From positions 1-64,000 of the forward strand of contig NZ_CP009354.1 in NCBI RefSeq assembly GCF_000772105.1: a stretch of 64,000 bases of DNA, in the 5' to 3' direction. The notes under the pieces were generated by a model that worked only from the letters and a program-made list of their open reading frames with translations, was not told the DNA's origin and did not search any database. This document shows positions 22,684 to 31,099 of the stretch, piece after piece (position 1 is the first letter of the stretch; the number at the start of each line of letters is the position of its first letter). The stretch comes from Vibrio tubiashii ATCC 19109 (GTDB lineage: Bacteria; Pseudomonadota; Gammaproteobacteria; Enterobacterales; Vibrionaceae). The translations under genes were made by a program, and so were the position numbers.

Positions 22684-22811
22684 TGTGAGCCCCCTTTATG
22701 CATTGCTTGATGTTGTGTTGTGTTGCACGTCATGTGCGCTCCCATTCTTCCTACGGCTCTTGTTTTTCTGAGCTTTAATTTATGTCTGCCAAATTTTCAG
22801 CGTACTAATTG

Positions 22812-22848
22812 TAAAAAACCCCCGGACTTTTCAGTGCGGGGGTTTTTT
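22812..22848 (-). terminator. Transcription attenuator of the ilv operon
   Basis: ACCCCCG (22818-22824) pairs with CGGGGGT (22837-22843); on the minus strand a TTTTTT run follows. It lies between the ilvL stop and ilvG, as expected for ribosome-mediated attenuation. Confidence 0.88.
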
Positions 22849-22859
22849 TGAATCTGTGG

Positions 22860-22949
22860 TTATCTTTCGCCCACTCTACCCCGCGCGGAATCAATAATGA
22901 CCACGATAATCAGGGCAATCAGTGCGTTAATGCGGGCGTTGAAGTTCAT
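22860..22949 (-). CDS. ilvL: ilv operon leader peptide
   Basis: A 29-codon reading frame starting MNFNARIN and containing the run ALIALIIVVII, so 11 of 11 consecutive residues are Ala, Leu, Ile or Val and nine are branched-chain. It ends 12 bases before the attenuator hairpin. By analogy with E. coli ilvL, ribosome stalling on scarce Ile, Val or Leu codons would prevent the terminator from forming and so raise ilvGMEDA expression. The upstream AAAG is a weak binding site. The rest of 22950-23157 is the divergent promoter region to comM, where I see no definite -35/-10 pair. Confidence 0.88.
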   Translation of the reverse strand: MNFNARINALIALIIVVIIDSARGRVGER

Positions 22950-23157
22950 TTATTATTTCTTTAGTTATCTGTGCCTATATGGGCACGAAATTGTTTGCGT
23001 CTCTAGTGGTAACATACAATTCCGCCGCATGACAAGCAAAAACTCATTCTTTTTTCACATTCTTTCAGCATCTCGCCAAGCTATATAACAACCTTGATAA
23101 CAAAATAGACGAACTATCAGGGGGATAAATAATGGTCAGACAACAAGTGAGCTTGGT

Positions 23158-24681
23158 ATGGGATTAGCGATCATTCACAGCCGAGCTTGCGTCGGGGTAG
23201 AGGCACCAACAGTGACGGTAGAAGTGCATATCAGTAATGGTATGCCGGGATTTTGTTTGGTTGGTCTACCTGAAACTACGGTTAAAGAGTCTCGCGACAG
23301 AGTGCGCAGTGCGATCATTAATTCGCGTTTTGAATTTCCAGCTAAGCGAATCACAGTCAATCTCGCGCCTGCTGATTTACCTAAAGAGGGTGGTCGATTC
23401 GATCTACCGATAGCGTTAGGTATTTTAGCTGCGTCGGAGCAAATTCCTGTTAATGAGCTAAATAATCAAGAGTTTATTGGTGAGCTCGCATTATCTGGAG
23501 AGCTGAGAAGGGTGAAAGGCGTGTTACCCGCGGCGTTGGCTGCCAATCGAGTTGAACGCAGTTTAGTGGTCCCTCATAGTAATGGTGATCAGGCGGCTTT
23601 AGTTGGTGCTGAAAGACATAAATCGGCGCAAAGCCTACTTGAAGTGTGTGCCGATCTGTGTGGACAACAAAAACTCTCGTTACATCAAACAACGCAGCGC
23701 TGTGTAGCACCGAGTAGCCAGAGAGATCTGCAAGATATTATCGGGCAGCAGCAAGGCAAGCGTGCTTTGGAGATAGCTGCCGCAGGCAATCACAACTTGT
23801 TGTTTCTTGGCCCGCCGGGGACAGGAAAAACCATGTTGGCGTCGCGCTTGTGCGACTTGCTGCCCGATATGTCAGATAGTGAGGCGCTTGAATCGGCTTC
23901 GGTAGCTTCACTAACCCAACAAGAAATCAATGCCCACAATTGGAAGCAGCGTCCTTTTCGCGCCCCGCATCACTCAAGTTCGATGGCGGCACTGGTGGGA
24001 GGAGGCTCTATCCCAAGACCGGGAGAGATCTCTTTGGCGCACAATGGATTATTGTTTCTCGATGAGATGCCAGAGTTCGAACGCAAAGTACTCGATTCGT
24101 TGCGTGAACCACTGGAATCTGGGGAGATCATTATCTCACGAGCCCAAGGCAAGACGCGCTTTCCGGCTAGGTTTCAGTTGGTTGGGGCATTAAACCCAAG
24201 CCCCACCGGATATTATGAAGGCAACCAATCGCGAGCCAACCCGCAAACTATTCTGCGCTACTTAAGCCGTTTATCTGGTCCATTACTTGATCGCTTTGAT
24301 ATGTCTCTGGAAATCCCTGCTTTGCCAAAGGGGACGTTAGCGGAAGGGGGCGAAAGAGGTGAATCGACCCAGATTGTGCGAGATAGAGTATTGATAGCGC
24401 GTGAGAAAATGTTGTCACGAGCGAGTAAGGTGAATGCCTTATTAGGCAGTCGAGAAATAGAGCGCTACTGCCCCTTACATAAGCAAGACGCCCAGTTTTT
24501 GGAAACCGCATTGCATCGACTGGGTTTATCGATTCGTGCTTATCATCGGATTATCAAAGTCGCGCGTACTATTGCCGACTTAGAGGGGGCAAGCCATATT
24601 GAACGCAATCATCTTGCCGAAGCTCTGGGCTACCGAGCGATGGATCGCTTGTTGCGGCAGTTGACCGCGCAGGCTGTGTAA
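23158..24681 (+). CDS. comM: ComM, AAA+ helicase for natural transformation
   Basis: Hexameric MCM-like helicase that drives branch migration during integration of transforming DNA; required for natural transformation in Vibrio cholerae. The 507-residue protein has the Lon-like N-terminal domain (about 1-170), Walker A GPPGTGKTM near 218, Walker B LLFLDEMPEF near 300 and the Mg-chelatase-type ATPase core. It is divergent from the ilv operon. I looked for a palindromic competence site TGCGA-N6-TCGCA upstream and did not find one. Confidence 0.95.
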   Translation: MGLAIIHSRACVGVEAPTVTVEVHISNGMPGFCLVGLPETTVKESRDRVRSAIINSRFEFPAKRITVNLAPADLPKEGGRFDLPIALGILAASEQIPVNELNNQEFIGELALSGELRRVKGVLPAALAANRVERSLVVPHSNGDQAALVGAERHKSAQSLLEVCADLCGQQKLSLHQTTQRCVAPSSQRDLQDIIGQQQGKRALEIAAAGNHNLLFLGPPGTGKTMLASRLCDLLPDMSDSEALESASVASLTQQEINAHNWKQRPFRAPHHSSSMAALVGGGSIPRPGEISLAHNGLLFLDEMPEFERKVLDSLREPLESGEIIISRAQGKTRFPARFQLVGALNPSPTGYYEGNQSRANPQTILRYLSRLSGPLLDRFDMSLEIPALPKGTLAEGGERGESTQIVRDRVLIAREKMLSRASKVNALLGSREIERYCPLHKQDAQFLETALHRLGLSIRAYHRIIKVARTIADLEGASHIERNHLAEALGYRAMDRLLRQLTAQAV

Positions 24682-24703
24682 AAAAGCCCGCATTTGCGGG
24701 CTA
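24679..24703 (-). terminator. Terminator of the DUF2860 gene (overlaps the end of comM)
   Basis: AGCCCGC, ATTT, GCGGGCT; read on the minus strand it is followed by TTTTT. Its T-run overlaps the comM stop codon. Confidence 0.82.
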
Positions 24704-24709
24704 GTGAAG

Positions 24710-25690
24710 TTAGAACTGGTAGTTAACACCGACAGAGAAGATCATCTGGTCTTCATCGTAGAAATCGATGTTTGAATCGGTCTGGCCATAACCCGCAAAA
24801 GAGATCAAAGACCAATCTTGCCAACCCATAAACTGCTGATATTCATAGGCAGCAAAGAGACTTAACTCGTCATCGTCACGAACCTTGTTGTAGACAGGGT
24901 GTGACGCATCATAACCTTTGCTTGTGTAGCTCGCGGTAAGTGCGAATTGATGGCGATTGATGACTTTAAACAGCGAAAGCTCGCCGCCCCAAGAGGTGAG
25001 AGAGTTCGCATCGCCGTCGGCATCCGTTTTAATGTAAGTCAGCGATGGCACTAAGAACATAGTACGGTCGACGGGAATGCGATAACTACCTTTTACATAG
25101 ATCGATGTCGCGTCACGTCGCAGTAACTGTTGGTCACTCACTGAACGTGTCTGACCAGACTGTTCATTCTCAATATCTTTGATCGCATATGCGGTATCTA
25201 GACTAAAACCAGAGTTGGCAATATTGCTAAATTTAACACGATACGCATTGCCTTTCTCATCGGTGACACTACGAGCTGAGTTAGTTTGGAAAGGATCGGC
25301 CCAAGTTTCACCAGACATAATGGTCGGTAGGAAAGAGGCATCAATCACTGTTCCATTGGCCAACTGTTGCTTATAGCCTAACTCTAACGCTAAGGTACCG
25401 ATGGCAATATCTTCACGAGATGTACCCGCATAGAACTGCTTGTCGAGTTGACTACCAAACGTATAAGCAATGCTACCTAGCGGCAGCGCTAAGACACTGC
25501 TATCTCTTTGACCTTTCTGCGTATTGTCCGTAATGGTCGCGTTAGTGTCGGTATTAAAATTAGAGGTTGAAGAGGTATAACCGGCACTGAGTGAGACTTC
25601 GCCGCTGATCCCCGCTGAATCAGAGAGCTGGGCCATTGCTGGTGCTGTGCTCAGTACAGCAAGCGCAATAAGGGTTGGTTTTGTGGTCAT
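24710..25690 (-). CDS. Outer membrane beta-barrel protein, DUF2860 type
   Basis: A 326-residue exported protein with a signal peptide ending APAMA-Q near residue 20, many alternating hydrophobic/polar strands, and a C-terminal Phe after an aromatic-rich last strand (VGVNYQF), the signature recognised by the BAM machinery. It resembles the DUF2860 family of Vibrio outer membrane proteins. The substrate is unknown. It is transcribed alone. The 180 bases upstream are AT-rich and hold a TATAAT-like motif near 25797 on the opposite strand. Confidence 0.8.
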   Translation of the reverse strand: MTTKPTLIALAVLSTAPAMAQLSDSAGISGEVSLSAGYTSSTSNFNTDTNATITDNTQKGQRDSSVLALPLGSIAYTFGSQLDKQFYAGTSREDIAIGTLALELGYKQQLANGTVIDASFLPTIMSGETWADPFQTNSARSVTDEKGNAYRVKFSNIANSGFSLDTAYAIKDIENEQSGQTRSVSDQQLLRRDATSIYVKGSYRIPVDRTMFLVPSLTYIKTDADGDANSLTSWGGELSLFKVINRHQFALTASYTSKGYDASHPVYNKVRDDDELSLFAAYEYQQFMGWQDWSLISFAGYGQTDSNIDFYDEDQMIFSVGVNYQF

Positions 25691-25871
25691 TACGGGTTCT
25701 CCATGGTGTAAACCTAGTGACTGATTGCCTTGAGGTCGAAGTGTGCTCTAACAACTCTGACCATAGTTAGATTAGTTTCAAACTTTCCAATGGCTTGTAT
25801 AATTACACGCTGTTTTATTATTCATAAATGAATGTTTATAAATTTTTCATTAAATCTCACTTATTAAGCGT

Positions 25872-26756
25872 ATGTTGGCACATTTACTCCTTGTTCTGAA
25901 TGTTAGTTTGGTCATCTTGAACTCCGCAGTCTGCTCGATAGCTATTTGCGTTGTGGCCGTTTTTAAGTTTGTTTTGCCAAGTGCTGCACTTAAAGCAAAG
26001 GGCACTCAGCTTGCCAATAAGATCATGTGGCTTTGGGCAACAATGAACTCTGCCATTCTTAACGTTTCGAACCGAATTGAGTGGGATATTCAAGGCGGTG
26101 ACGAACTGAAAAAAGATGGCTGGTACTTGATGATCAGTAACCACCTTAGCTGGACAGATATTGTTGTACTGTGCTGTGTGTTCAAAGATCGCATTCCGAT
26201 GCCAAAATTTTTTCTTAAGCAGCAACTGCTCTATGTACCATTCATCGGTATGGCTTGTTGGGCTCTCGATATGCCATTTATGCGTCGCTATTCACGCGAA
26301 TATCTGATTCGTCATCCGGAGAAACGTGGGCAGGATTTGGCAACCACTCGTCGTTCATGTGCTAAGTTCAAGCACACCCCTACAACGGTTGTGAACTATG
26401 TGGAAGGGACACGCTTTACCCAAGACAAGCAGCGTAAAAGCAAAGCGGGTTATCAATATCTTCTGCAGCCTAAAACGGGTGGGATAGCGTATACGCTCGC
26501 AGCGATGGGCGATCAGTTTGAGAGCATTATTGATGTCACGTTAGCGTATCCAGAGAATACACAAAAACCGTTTAAAGATGCTCTTATGGGCCGTATGACC
26601 AAGATCGTTGTTCGCACCAAAGTCTTGCCTGTGGATGAGCAAGTGCGAGGCGATTACTTTAATGACAAGCCATACAAGCGCCAATTTCAGCAATGGCTAG
26701 GTGATGTTTGGCAACAGAAAGATGAATTGCTACAGCAAGTACACCAAGATAAGTGA
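25872..26756 (+). CDS. yihG: Acyltransferase of the PlsC family (YihG-like)
   Basis: Inner membrane acyltransferase. The 294-residue protein has an N-terminal membrane helix (about 3-35), the HX4D-type catalytic motif NHLSWTD near residue 90, and the EGTR-type motif NYVEGTRFTQ near 178. The segments WALDMPFMRRYSREYLIRHP and TTRRSCAKF match E. coli YihG closely from memory. YihG can transfer acyl chains to lysophosphatidic acid and influences polyunsaturated fatty acids, but its main role is not settled. It is convergent with dsbA, as in the E. coli yih cluster. Confidence 0.88.
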   Translation: MLAHLLLVLNVSLVILNSAVCSIAICVVAVFKFVLPSAALKAKGTQLANKIMWLWATMNSAILNVSNRIEWDIQGGDELKKDGWYLMISNHLSWTDIVVLCCVFKDRIPMPKFFLKQQLLYVPFIGMACWALDMPFMRRYSREYLIRHPEKRGQDLATTRRSCAKFKHTPTTVVNYVEGTRFTQDKQRKSKAGYQYLLQPKTGGIAYTLAAMGDQFESIIDVTLAYPENTQKPFKDALMGRMTKIVVRTKVLPVDEQVRGDYFNDKPYKRQFQQWLGDVWQQKDELLQQVHQDK

Positions 26757-26771
26757 TTAAATTTAAAGAAT

Positions 26772-26798
26772 AAAAAAGGGAGCGTTTGCTCCCTTTTT
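26772..26798. terminator. Bidirectional terminator between yihG and dsbA
   Basis: AAAAAAGGGAGC, GTTT, GCTCCCTTTTT: a symmetric hairpin with A- and T-runs. Confidence 0.9.
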
Positions 26799-26807
26799 AC
26801 TTGGTGA

Positions 26808-27410
26808 CTATTTTAGCGTTAGTAAGTAATTGACTAAGGCAAAGTACTCATCCAGAGAGGTGATTGAGCCTGCTTCAACTAGGTACTTGTTGTTAACAAT
26901 AACCGCTGGAACACCAGATAGGCCGCTGTTTTTAAACTGTTTGTCGAAGCGACGAACCATTGAATCTACCGCAAAACCGTTAAAGGCCGCGTCGAACTTC
27001 TTCGCATCGACGCCTTCATCCAAGAAGATCTGACGCAGTTCTTCATCATTTTTTGGTGCTTTGCGCATATTGTGGATGCGGTTAAATAGTACTGGTGTCA
27101 TCTTGTCTTCGACTTTCAGTACAATCATGGTTGCGTAAGCTTTGCTCATCGACTCACCCATATTGCCACCCATGAAAGAAACATGATTTTTCTGGAACTT
27201 AGCATCTTTAGGTAGCTTAGTTTTTAGCTGCTGAATGATAGGCTCGAACGAGTGACAGTGTGGGCAGTAGAAAGAGAAAAACTCCGTTACGGTCGGTTTC
27301 TTTGAGGCTTCTAAATCCAGCACCTTGTAGTGCTCACCTTGGTTGAACTGCGCAGCGTGAGCAGATAGGCTCAACATCAGTGTGGCAACTAGTGCAAACA
27401 GCTTTTTCAT
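26808..27410 (-). CDS. dsbA: Thiol:disulfide interchange protein DsbA
   Basis: Periplasmic thioredoxin-fold oxidase that introduces disulfides into exported proteins and is reoxidised by DsbB. The 200-residue precursor starts [19 protein letters not shown] (signal peptide of 19) after a GGAGT binding site; longer upstream starts overlap srkA. The active site is CPHC (in [11 protein letters not shown], near residue 49), and the cis-Pro loop is SGLSGVPAV. It follows srkA by 25 bases, the same pair as in E. coli, where srkA-dsbA is a Cpx-responsive unit. Confidence 0.97.
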   Translation of the reverse strand: MKKLFALVATLMLSLSAHAAQFNQGEHYKVLDLEASKKPTVTEFFSFYCPHCHSFEPIIQQLKTKLPKDAKFQKNHVSFMGGNMGESMSKAYATMIVLKVEDKMTPVLFNRIHNMRKAPKNDEELRQIFLDEGVDAKKFDAAFNGFAVDSMVRRFDKQFKNSGLSGVPAVIVNNKYLVEAGSITSLDEYFALVNYLLTLK

Positions 27411-27435
27411 TCTTGACTCCATGTTGTCGATTTTC

Positions 27436-28422
27436 TTACCACTGTGGCATAAGTGAAAGTGGTGGCTCATCCAGTGCAGAAATCTGCTCTTTAAAAGCAA
27501 GCACCTGACTCTCCCAGTATTTTGGATCATTGAACCAAGGGAAAGCGAGAGGAAAAGCAGGATCTTGCCACCTTTTTGCTAACCATGCCATATAGTGCAC
27601 CATACGTAGACCGCGCAGTGGCTCAATTAGTTTCAATTCATTGCTGTTGAAGTCGTTAAACTCCTGATACGCCTCTAGCAGAATGTCTAACTGCATCAGC
27701 TTGTCTGCTCGCTCACCGTTGAGCAGCATCCACAAGTCTTGAATAGCAGGACCGTTACGAGAATCATCTAGGTCAACAAACATCGGGCCATCGCGCCAAA
27801 GAATATTTCCTGGATGACAGTCACCATGCAAACGAATCAGGCTGGTTGAGTCATCCCAGTGATTTTCTAGAGATTTGATCAGCAGGTCGAGATCATTAAA
27901 AAACGCATTTTCAAGATGCATCGGAATAAACTGAGATTGCTCCAGTAACTTGCGCGGCTGATAGACGTACTCTTCGAGCCCGATTGTAGGGCGATGCTGG
28001 AAAACTTGTTTTGAGCCAACTTTATGAATGCGACCCAAAAAGCGTCCAACCCCTTCGAGTTGCTCTAGGTTATCGACTTCAAACTGGCGCCCGCCAACAC
28101 TTGCAAATAGGGCAAACAGGTAGCCTTGATATTGGTGGAGAGTTTGACCGTTAATGACTGTAGGTGGAGCCACTGGGATCTCAGACTCGATCAGTTCAAG
28201 AGTAAAGTCATGCTCCTCTTGAATTTGTTCTAAGCTCCAACGCTCTGGGCGGTAAAACTTAACCACATAACGTTGGCGCTCTTCATCGGTAAACTGATAG
28301 ACGCGGTTTTCATAGCTGTTTAGGGCCAGAAATCCAGATTCCGCTCGAATACCAATGCTTTCGAGGGCATACCACATAAAGTCAGGCGTTAACGCATCAA
28401 AGTTAAAGGCTTGTTGTGTCAT
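27436..28422 (-). CDS. srkA: Stress response kinase SrkA (YihE)
   Basis: Ser/Thr kinase of the APH/choline kinase fold, linked in E. coli to envelope stress and protection from cell death. Conserved parts: [14 protein letters not shown] (catalytic loop near residue 202) and [10 protein letters not shown] (metal binding). The start at 28422 ([15 protein letters not shown]) aligns best with E. coli SrkA, giving 328 residues, but the sequence before it is part of a hairpin and has no binding site. An ATG at 28440 has AAGAGG seven to eight bases upstream and would add six residues. The true start is therefore open. Confidence 0.92.
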   Translation of the reverse strand: MTQQAFNFDALTPDFMWYALESIGIRAESGFLALNSYENRVYQFTDEERQRYVVKFYRPERWSLEQIQEEHDFTLELIESEIPVAPPTVINGQTLHQYQGYLFALFASVGGRQFEVDNLEQLEGVGRFLGRIHKVGSKQVFQHRPTIGLEEYVYQPRKLLEQSQFIPMHLENAFFNDLDLLIKSLENHWDDSTSLIRLHGDCHPGNILWRDGPMFVDLDDSRNGPAIQDLWMLLNGERADKLMQLDILLEAYQEFNDFNSNELKLIEPLRGLRMVHYMAWLAKRWQDPAFPLAFPWFNDPKYWESQVLAFKEQISALDEPPLSLMPQW

Positions 28423-28454
28423 AAAATAAAAGAGGCTCATTGCTGAGCCTCTTT
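28421..28454 (-). terminator. Hairpin/terminator between ccoG and srkA
   Basis: AGAGGCTCA (28431-28439), TTGC, TGAGCCTCT (28444-28452); the minus strand continues TTTTATTTTAT. It would end the ccoG transcript, yet it also contains the best srkA binding site and runs into the srkA start. Confidence 0.78.
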
Positions 28455-28477
28455 CCATATCTGTGAGTAGAGCGCGC

Positions 28478-29896
28478 TTAGAGTTTCTTAATAAAGCGGC
28501 TTTCTACCTCAATAGTGAAGTCTTCGCTATCGGACAGTATAAACTGAATTGTTGAAACTGAAGAGCTGAGATTGTCAGGATTGACGCCTAAACTCATTGG
28601 CAGGTTAAGGACTTCACCCGGTTCCACTTGAATAGTTTGTTTGCCATACCAAGAGACATCACTTAGGCCTTCAACGCTGAGTTTGTACTCTTGTTCTTGT
28701 TGAGTTTTATTAATGATTTTCAGGGTGTAGGTATTCTCTACTTCACCTAAGCCATTGACTCTGAACAACTGATTACGGTCACGAAGAACGCTCAAACCTG
28801 CCGGGTCGACACTGGCAACCTGAACAAAGAACAAACCAATCATCACTAATAGTACCGCGCCATAACCGAGCAGTTTTGGACGCGCGACCTTAGTATGCTT
28901 GCCAGAGAGGCGGTGCTCCGTGGTGTAGCTAATCAGGCCTTTTTCATAGCCCATGCGATCCATGGTTTTGTCACAGGCATCAATACAAGCACCACAGTTA
29001 ATACATTCATACTGTAGGCCGTCACGGATATCGATACCGGTTGGGCAAACCTGAACACAAAGGTCACAGTCAATACAGTCACCTAAGCCCAGAGCTTTGT
29101 GATCGGCTTTGCGTGAGCGAGGGCCTCGAGTTTCACCACGTTTGCTATCATAGCCGACGATAAAGGTATCTTTGTCGAACATGGCTGATTGGAAACGAGC
29201 GTAAGGACACATGTGAACACACATAATAGAGCGCATCCAACCTGCGTTGGCGTAAGTACAGCCGGCGAAGAATAGAACCCAGAATACCGGCCAGAATTCG
29301 GCATTAAAGGTGAAGAAACCAACCACTAGGTCTTTGATCGGTACAAAATAACCTGTAAAGGTGAAGCCGGTAGCAAGGGCAATTGCCCACCAAGCTAAGT
29401 GTTTTACACCTTTGCGCATTGCTAGATTGGCAGTGAGCTTACCTGAATCTTGCTTGCGGCGTTTGTTGGCGCTGCCTTCCAGCTTTTCCTCGAACCAAAT
29501 ATACATAAAGGTCCACACCGTTTGTGGGCATAGGTAGCCACACCAAACTCGACCTAAGAAAGTGGTGAGGAAAAAGAGACCAAAGGCGGCAATCATAAAT
29601 AGCAGTGCAAGCAGGGTTAAGTCTTGCGGATAAAGTGTGGTGCCGAAAAAGTTAAACTGCTGATTGCCAAAGTCGAGCAAGATAGCTTGGCGTTCGCCAT
29701 AAGGTATCCAAGGAATAAGAGCAAAGAAAACCAGTAGGAACCAGCCGCCATAACGACGTAGCTGTTGAAAGGTACCTTTACTCTCGCGAACATAGATTCG
29801 GTTGCTGGGATTAAACCTGTCCCCTTTGTTTTTATGGGCCTTAGGGTTAAAGGTCTTGGGAGTCACATCTTTGATATCGATTTTATCCTGACTCAT
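28478..29896 (-). CDS. ccoG: Cytochrome c oxidase accessory protein CcoG (FixG/RdxA)
   Basis: Membrane iron-sulfur protein that reduces copper for assembly of cbb3-type cytochrome oxidase. The 472-residue protein has an N-terminal half with about five membrane helices, a cysteine motif CGYLCPQTVW near 140, two 4Fe-4S motifs (CIDCDLCVQVCP near 255 and CINCGACIDACD near 275) and a C-terminal Ig-like FixG domain (about 350-472). In many bacteria ccoG lies beside ccoNOQP or ccoHIS; here it stands between yihD and srkA. It has a long, structured upstream region. Confidence 0.94.
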   Translation of the reverse strand: MSQDKIDIKDVTPKTFNPKAHKNKGDRFNPSNRIYVRESKGTFQQLRRYGGWFLLVFFALIPWIPYGERQAILLDFGNQQFNFFGTTLYPQDLTLLALLFMIAAFGLFFLTTFLGRVWCGYLCPQTVWTFMYIWFEEKLEGSANKRRKQDSGKLTANLAMRKGVKHLAWWAIALATGFTFTGYFVPIKDLVVGFFTFNAEFWPVFWVLFFAGCTYANAGWMRSIMCVHMCPYARFQSAMFDKDTFIVGYDSKRGETRGPRSRKADHKALGLGDCIDCDLCVQVCPTGIDIRDGLQYECINCGACIDACDKTMDRMGYEKGLISYTTEHRLSGKHTKVARPKLLGYGAVLLVMIGLFFVQVASVDPAGLSVLRDRNQLFRVNGLGEVENTYTLKIINKTQQEQEYKLSVEGLSDVSWYGKQTIQVEPGEVLNLPMSLGVNPDNLSSSVSTIQFILSDSEDFTIEVESRFIKKL

Positions 29897-29944
29897 TGCG
29901 CTTCCTTCTTGAGCTAAACGGTGAGATTTCTATTGTTCTCACTC

Positions 29945-30213
29945 TAGGGGCTGTTTATCTTTCGTGGTTAAATTTTGTTCGAGATAAAAGCGTTTTAATC
30001 ACGGCGAGAGGTTTGCCGCCTAGTCATTCTAAGCAAAATACCTCTCAACAAAGAGTAAAACGCTTTTAGCCGAACCCTTCGGGCAGCGTTTGTGGTTCCT
30101 TTCTACTGCGTTATCGGCTTATTAGGTAGGATAACTACATTTCAAAGCCTCTGCCTTGTATAAAGAACCCACAAATTGCTGCAAAAATCATCTCGAAAGG
30201 TAAGCAGCCCCTA
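29945..30213. repeat. Inverted-repeat-bounded structured element, MITE-like
   Basis: The ends are 20-bp inverted repeats with two mismatches: TAGGGGCTGTTTATCTTTCG at 29945-29964 and CGAAAGGTAAGCAGCCCCTA at 30194-30213. Inside are nested hairpins: TAAAAGCGTTTTA (29985-29997) with TAAAACGCTTTTA (30056-30068), perfect over 13 bp; GAGAGGT (30006-30012) with ACCTCTC (30040-30046); CCGAA with TTCGG near 30070-30082; and TTTGTGGTTC (30089-30098) with GAACCCACAAA (30165-30175), one bulge. No coding frame is evident and I see no clear target-site duplication. It fills most of the gap upstream of ccoG. Confidence 0.7.
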
Positions 30214-30377
30214 CACATTGCTATTTGATTATAATATTTTAGTAAATTCTTATGGACGGCGATTATATACGCAATAACATTTTCATTTCTTTAAGGCTAT
30301 CAACCTTTAACAACAAAGATCAGTACAGTTCTATAAATAAATGGCCTAACAGTTTCTAGCTTTGTCACCAAATAGGT
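30214..30377. other. Non-coding stretch between the inverted-repeat element and the yihD terminator
   Basis: AT-rich sequence with no reading frame of note. If the element is an insertion, this may hold the original ccoG promoter. TTGAT at 30227 is followed by only a partial second half, so I do not call an FNR site. Confidence 0.5.
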
Positions 30378-30404
30378 ATAAAAAAAGCGACTCAAGGTCG
30401 CTTT
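30378..30404 (-). terminator. Terminator of yihD
   Basis: AGCGAC (30386-30391), TCAAG, GTCGCT (30397-30402); the minus strand continues with TTTTTTT. Confidence 0.85.
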
Positions 30405-30422
30405 CATTAAAATTGCTCGCTG

Positions 30423-30689
30423 CTAGTCAATAAGACCACGGGCACGCAGAATCGCTGTTTTAAAATCATCTTCTTGGTCTTTCTTTAGACCGGGAATCAT
30501 TTCATCTTTGCCACTGTTGCGCATTTTTAGATGGTAAATAAGAACATCGTCTGTCAGATCTTCTAGTTTGCCTTCATAGCCCGCTTCTTGAGCGAGCTTA
30601 ACGATCATCTGTAGCAGGTTAAGTTCTTGATCTTTTTGCCATTCAGGTTCAAGTAACTCTAGTAGCTCCTCAATACGGTGACACTTCAT
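30423..30689 (-). CDS. yihD: YihD family protein (DUF1040)
   Basis: An 88-residue soluble protein starting [20 protein letters not shown] with GGAGAAAG before the ATG; five upstream codons are discarded. The pattern [15 protein letters not shown] and [21 protein letters not shown] matches E. coli YihD nearly throughout. The function is not known to me. In E. coli it lies upstream of srkA-dsbA; here ccoG separates them. Confidence 0.93.
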   Translation of the reverse strand: MKCHRIEELLELLEPEWQKDQELNLLQMIVKLAQEAGYEGKLEDLTDDVLIYHLKMRNSGKDEMIPGLKKDQEDDFKTAILRARGLID

Positions 30690-30754
30690 TGGCTTTCTCC
30701 ACAATATTTATAATGATTTGCTGCTAAAGGTATCAAATAGATGAAATGAAGGTA

Positions 30755-30786
30755 AGAAAAAAGCGCAGTCAGCACTGCGCTTTTTA
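30755..30786. terminator. Terminator after the 55-codon ORF
   Basis: AAGCGCAGT (30761-30769), CAGC, ACTGCGCTT (30774-30782) with A-run on the left and T-run on the right. On the minus strand it begins right after the stop of the small ORF at 30788. Confidence 0.88.
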
Positions 30787-30787
30787 A

Positions 30788-30955
30788 TTAGGCTGCCTTA
30801 ATAACCTTAGCAGGAGCGGTTGCCATAACGGCGGTCTTCTCTACTAAAGTCATTGCTGGAGCTGATTTTTTTGCCACTGGAGTAGAAACAAATCCACTAC
30901 GGCGGCGCATCGCACTACGGTTTGTGTGCGAAAACCTGACTGTTGTTGGGCGCAT
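30788..30955 (-). CDS. Small basic protein of 55 residues, unknown
   Basis: A short frame starting MRPTTVRFSHTNRSAMRRRS and ending in an Ala/Lys/Pro/Thr-rich half (TAPAKVIKAA), with an AGGTAA binding site before the ATG and a strong terminator touching its stop. The composition (Arg-rich start, no acidic residues except one Glu) suggests nucleic acid or ribosome binding, or a disordered peptide. An internal ATG 15 codons in gives a 40-residue version. The transcript could instead be a small RNA. I do not recognise it. Confidence 0.5.
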   Translation of the reverse strand: MRPTTVRFSHTNRSAMRRRSGFVSTPVAKKSAPAMTLVEKTAVMATAPAKVIKAA

Positions 30956-31077
30956 TCAGTTACCTAACTGTCAGGCATATCCATTGCCAATGTAATGGCC
31001 TAATTAATCATGAGTTTGCTTCATTGCTGAAGTTTGGCTCTTCTGGCTCACGCCAATCCGAACAATTAATTAGGAAT

Positions 31078-31099
31078 ATTGATATGCACGCATATCAAT
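31078..31099. promoter_or_regulatory. Perfect 9-bp inverted repeat, candidate operator
   Basis: ATTGATATG, CACG, CATATCAAT is a perfect palindrome in the divergent region between the small ORF and the Spo0M-like gene. It has no T-run, so it is not a terminator. The spacing does not fit FNR. The rest of 30956-31247 is AT-rich with no further clear signal. Confidence 0.4.

Noticed and set aside
31078..31099. FNR site (TTGAT...ATCAA)
   Set aside because: The half sites are separated by ten bases, not the required four.
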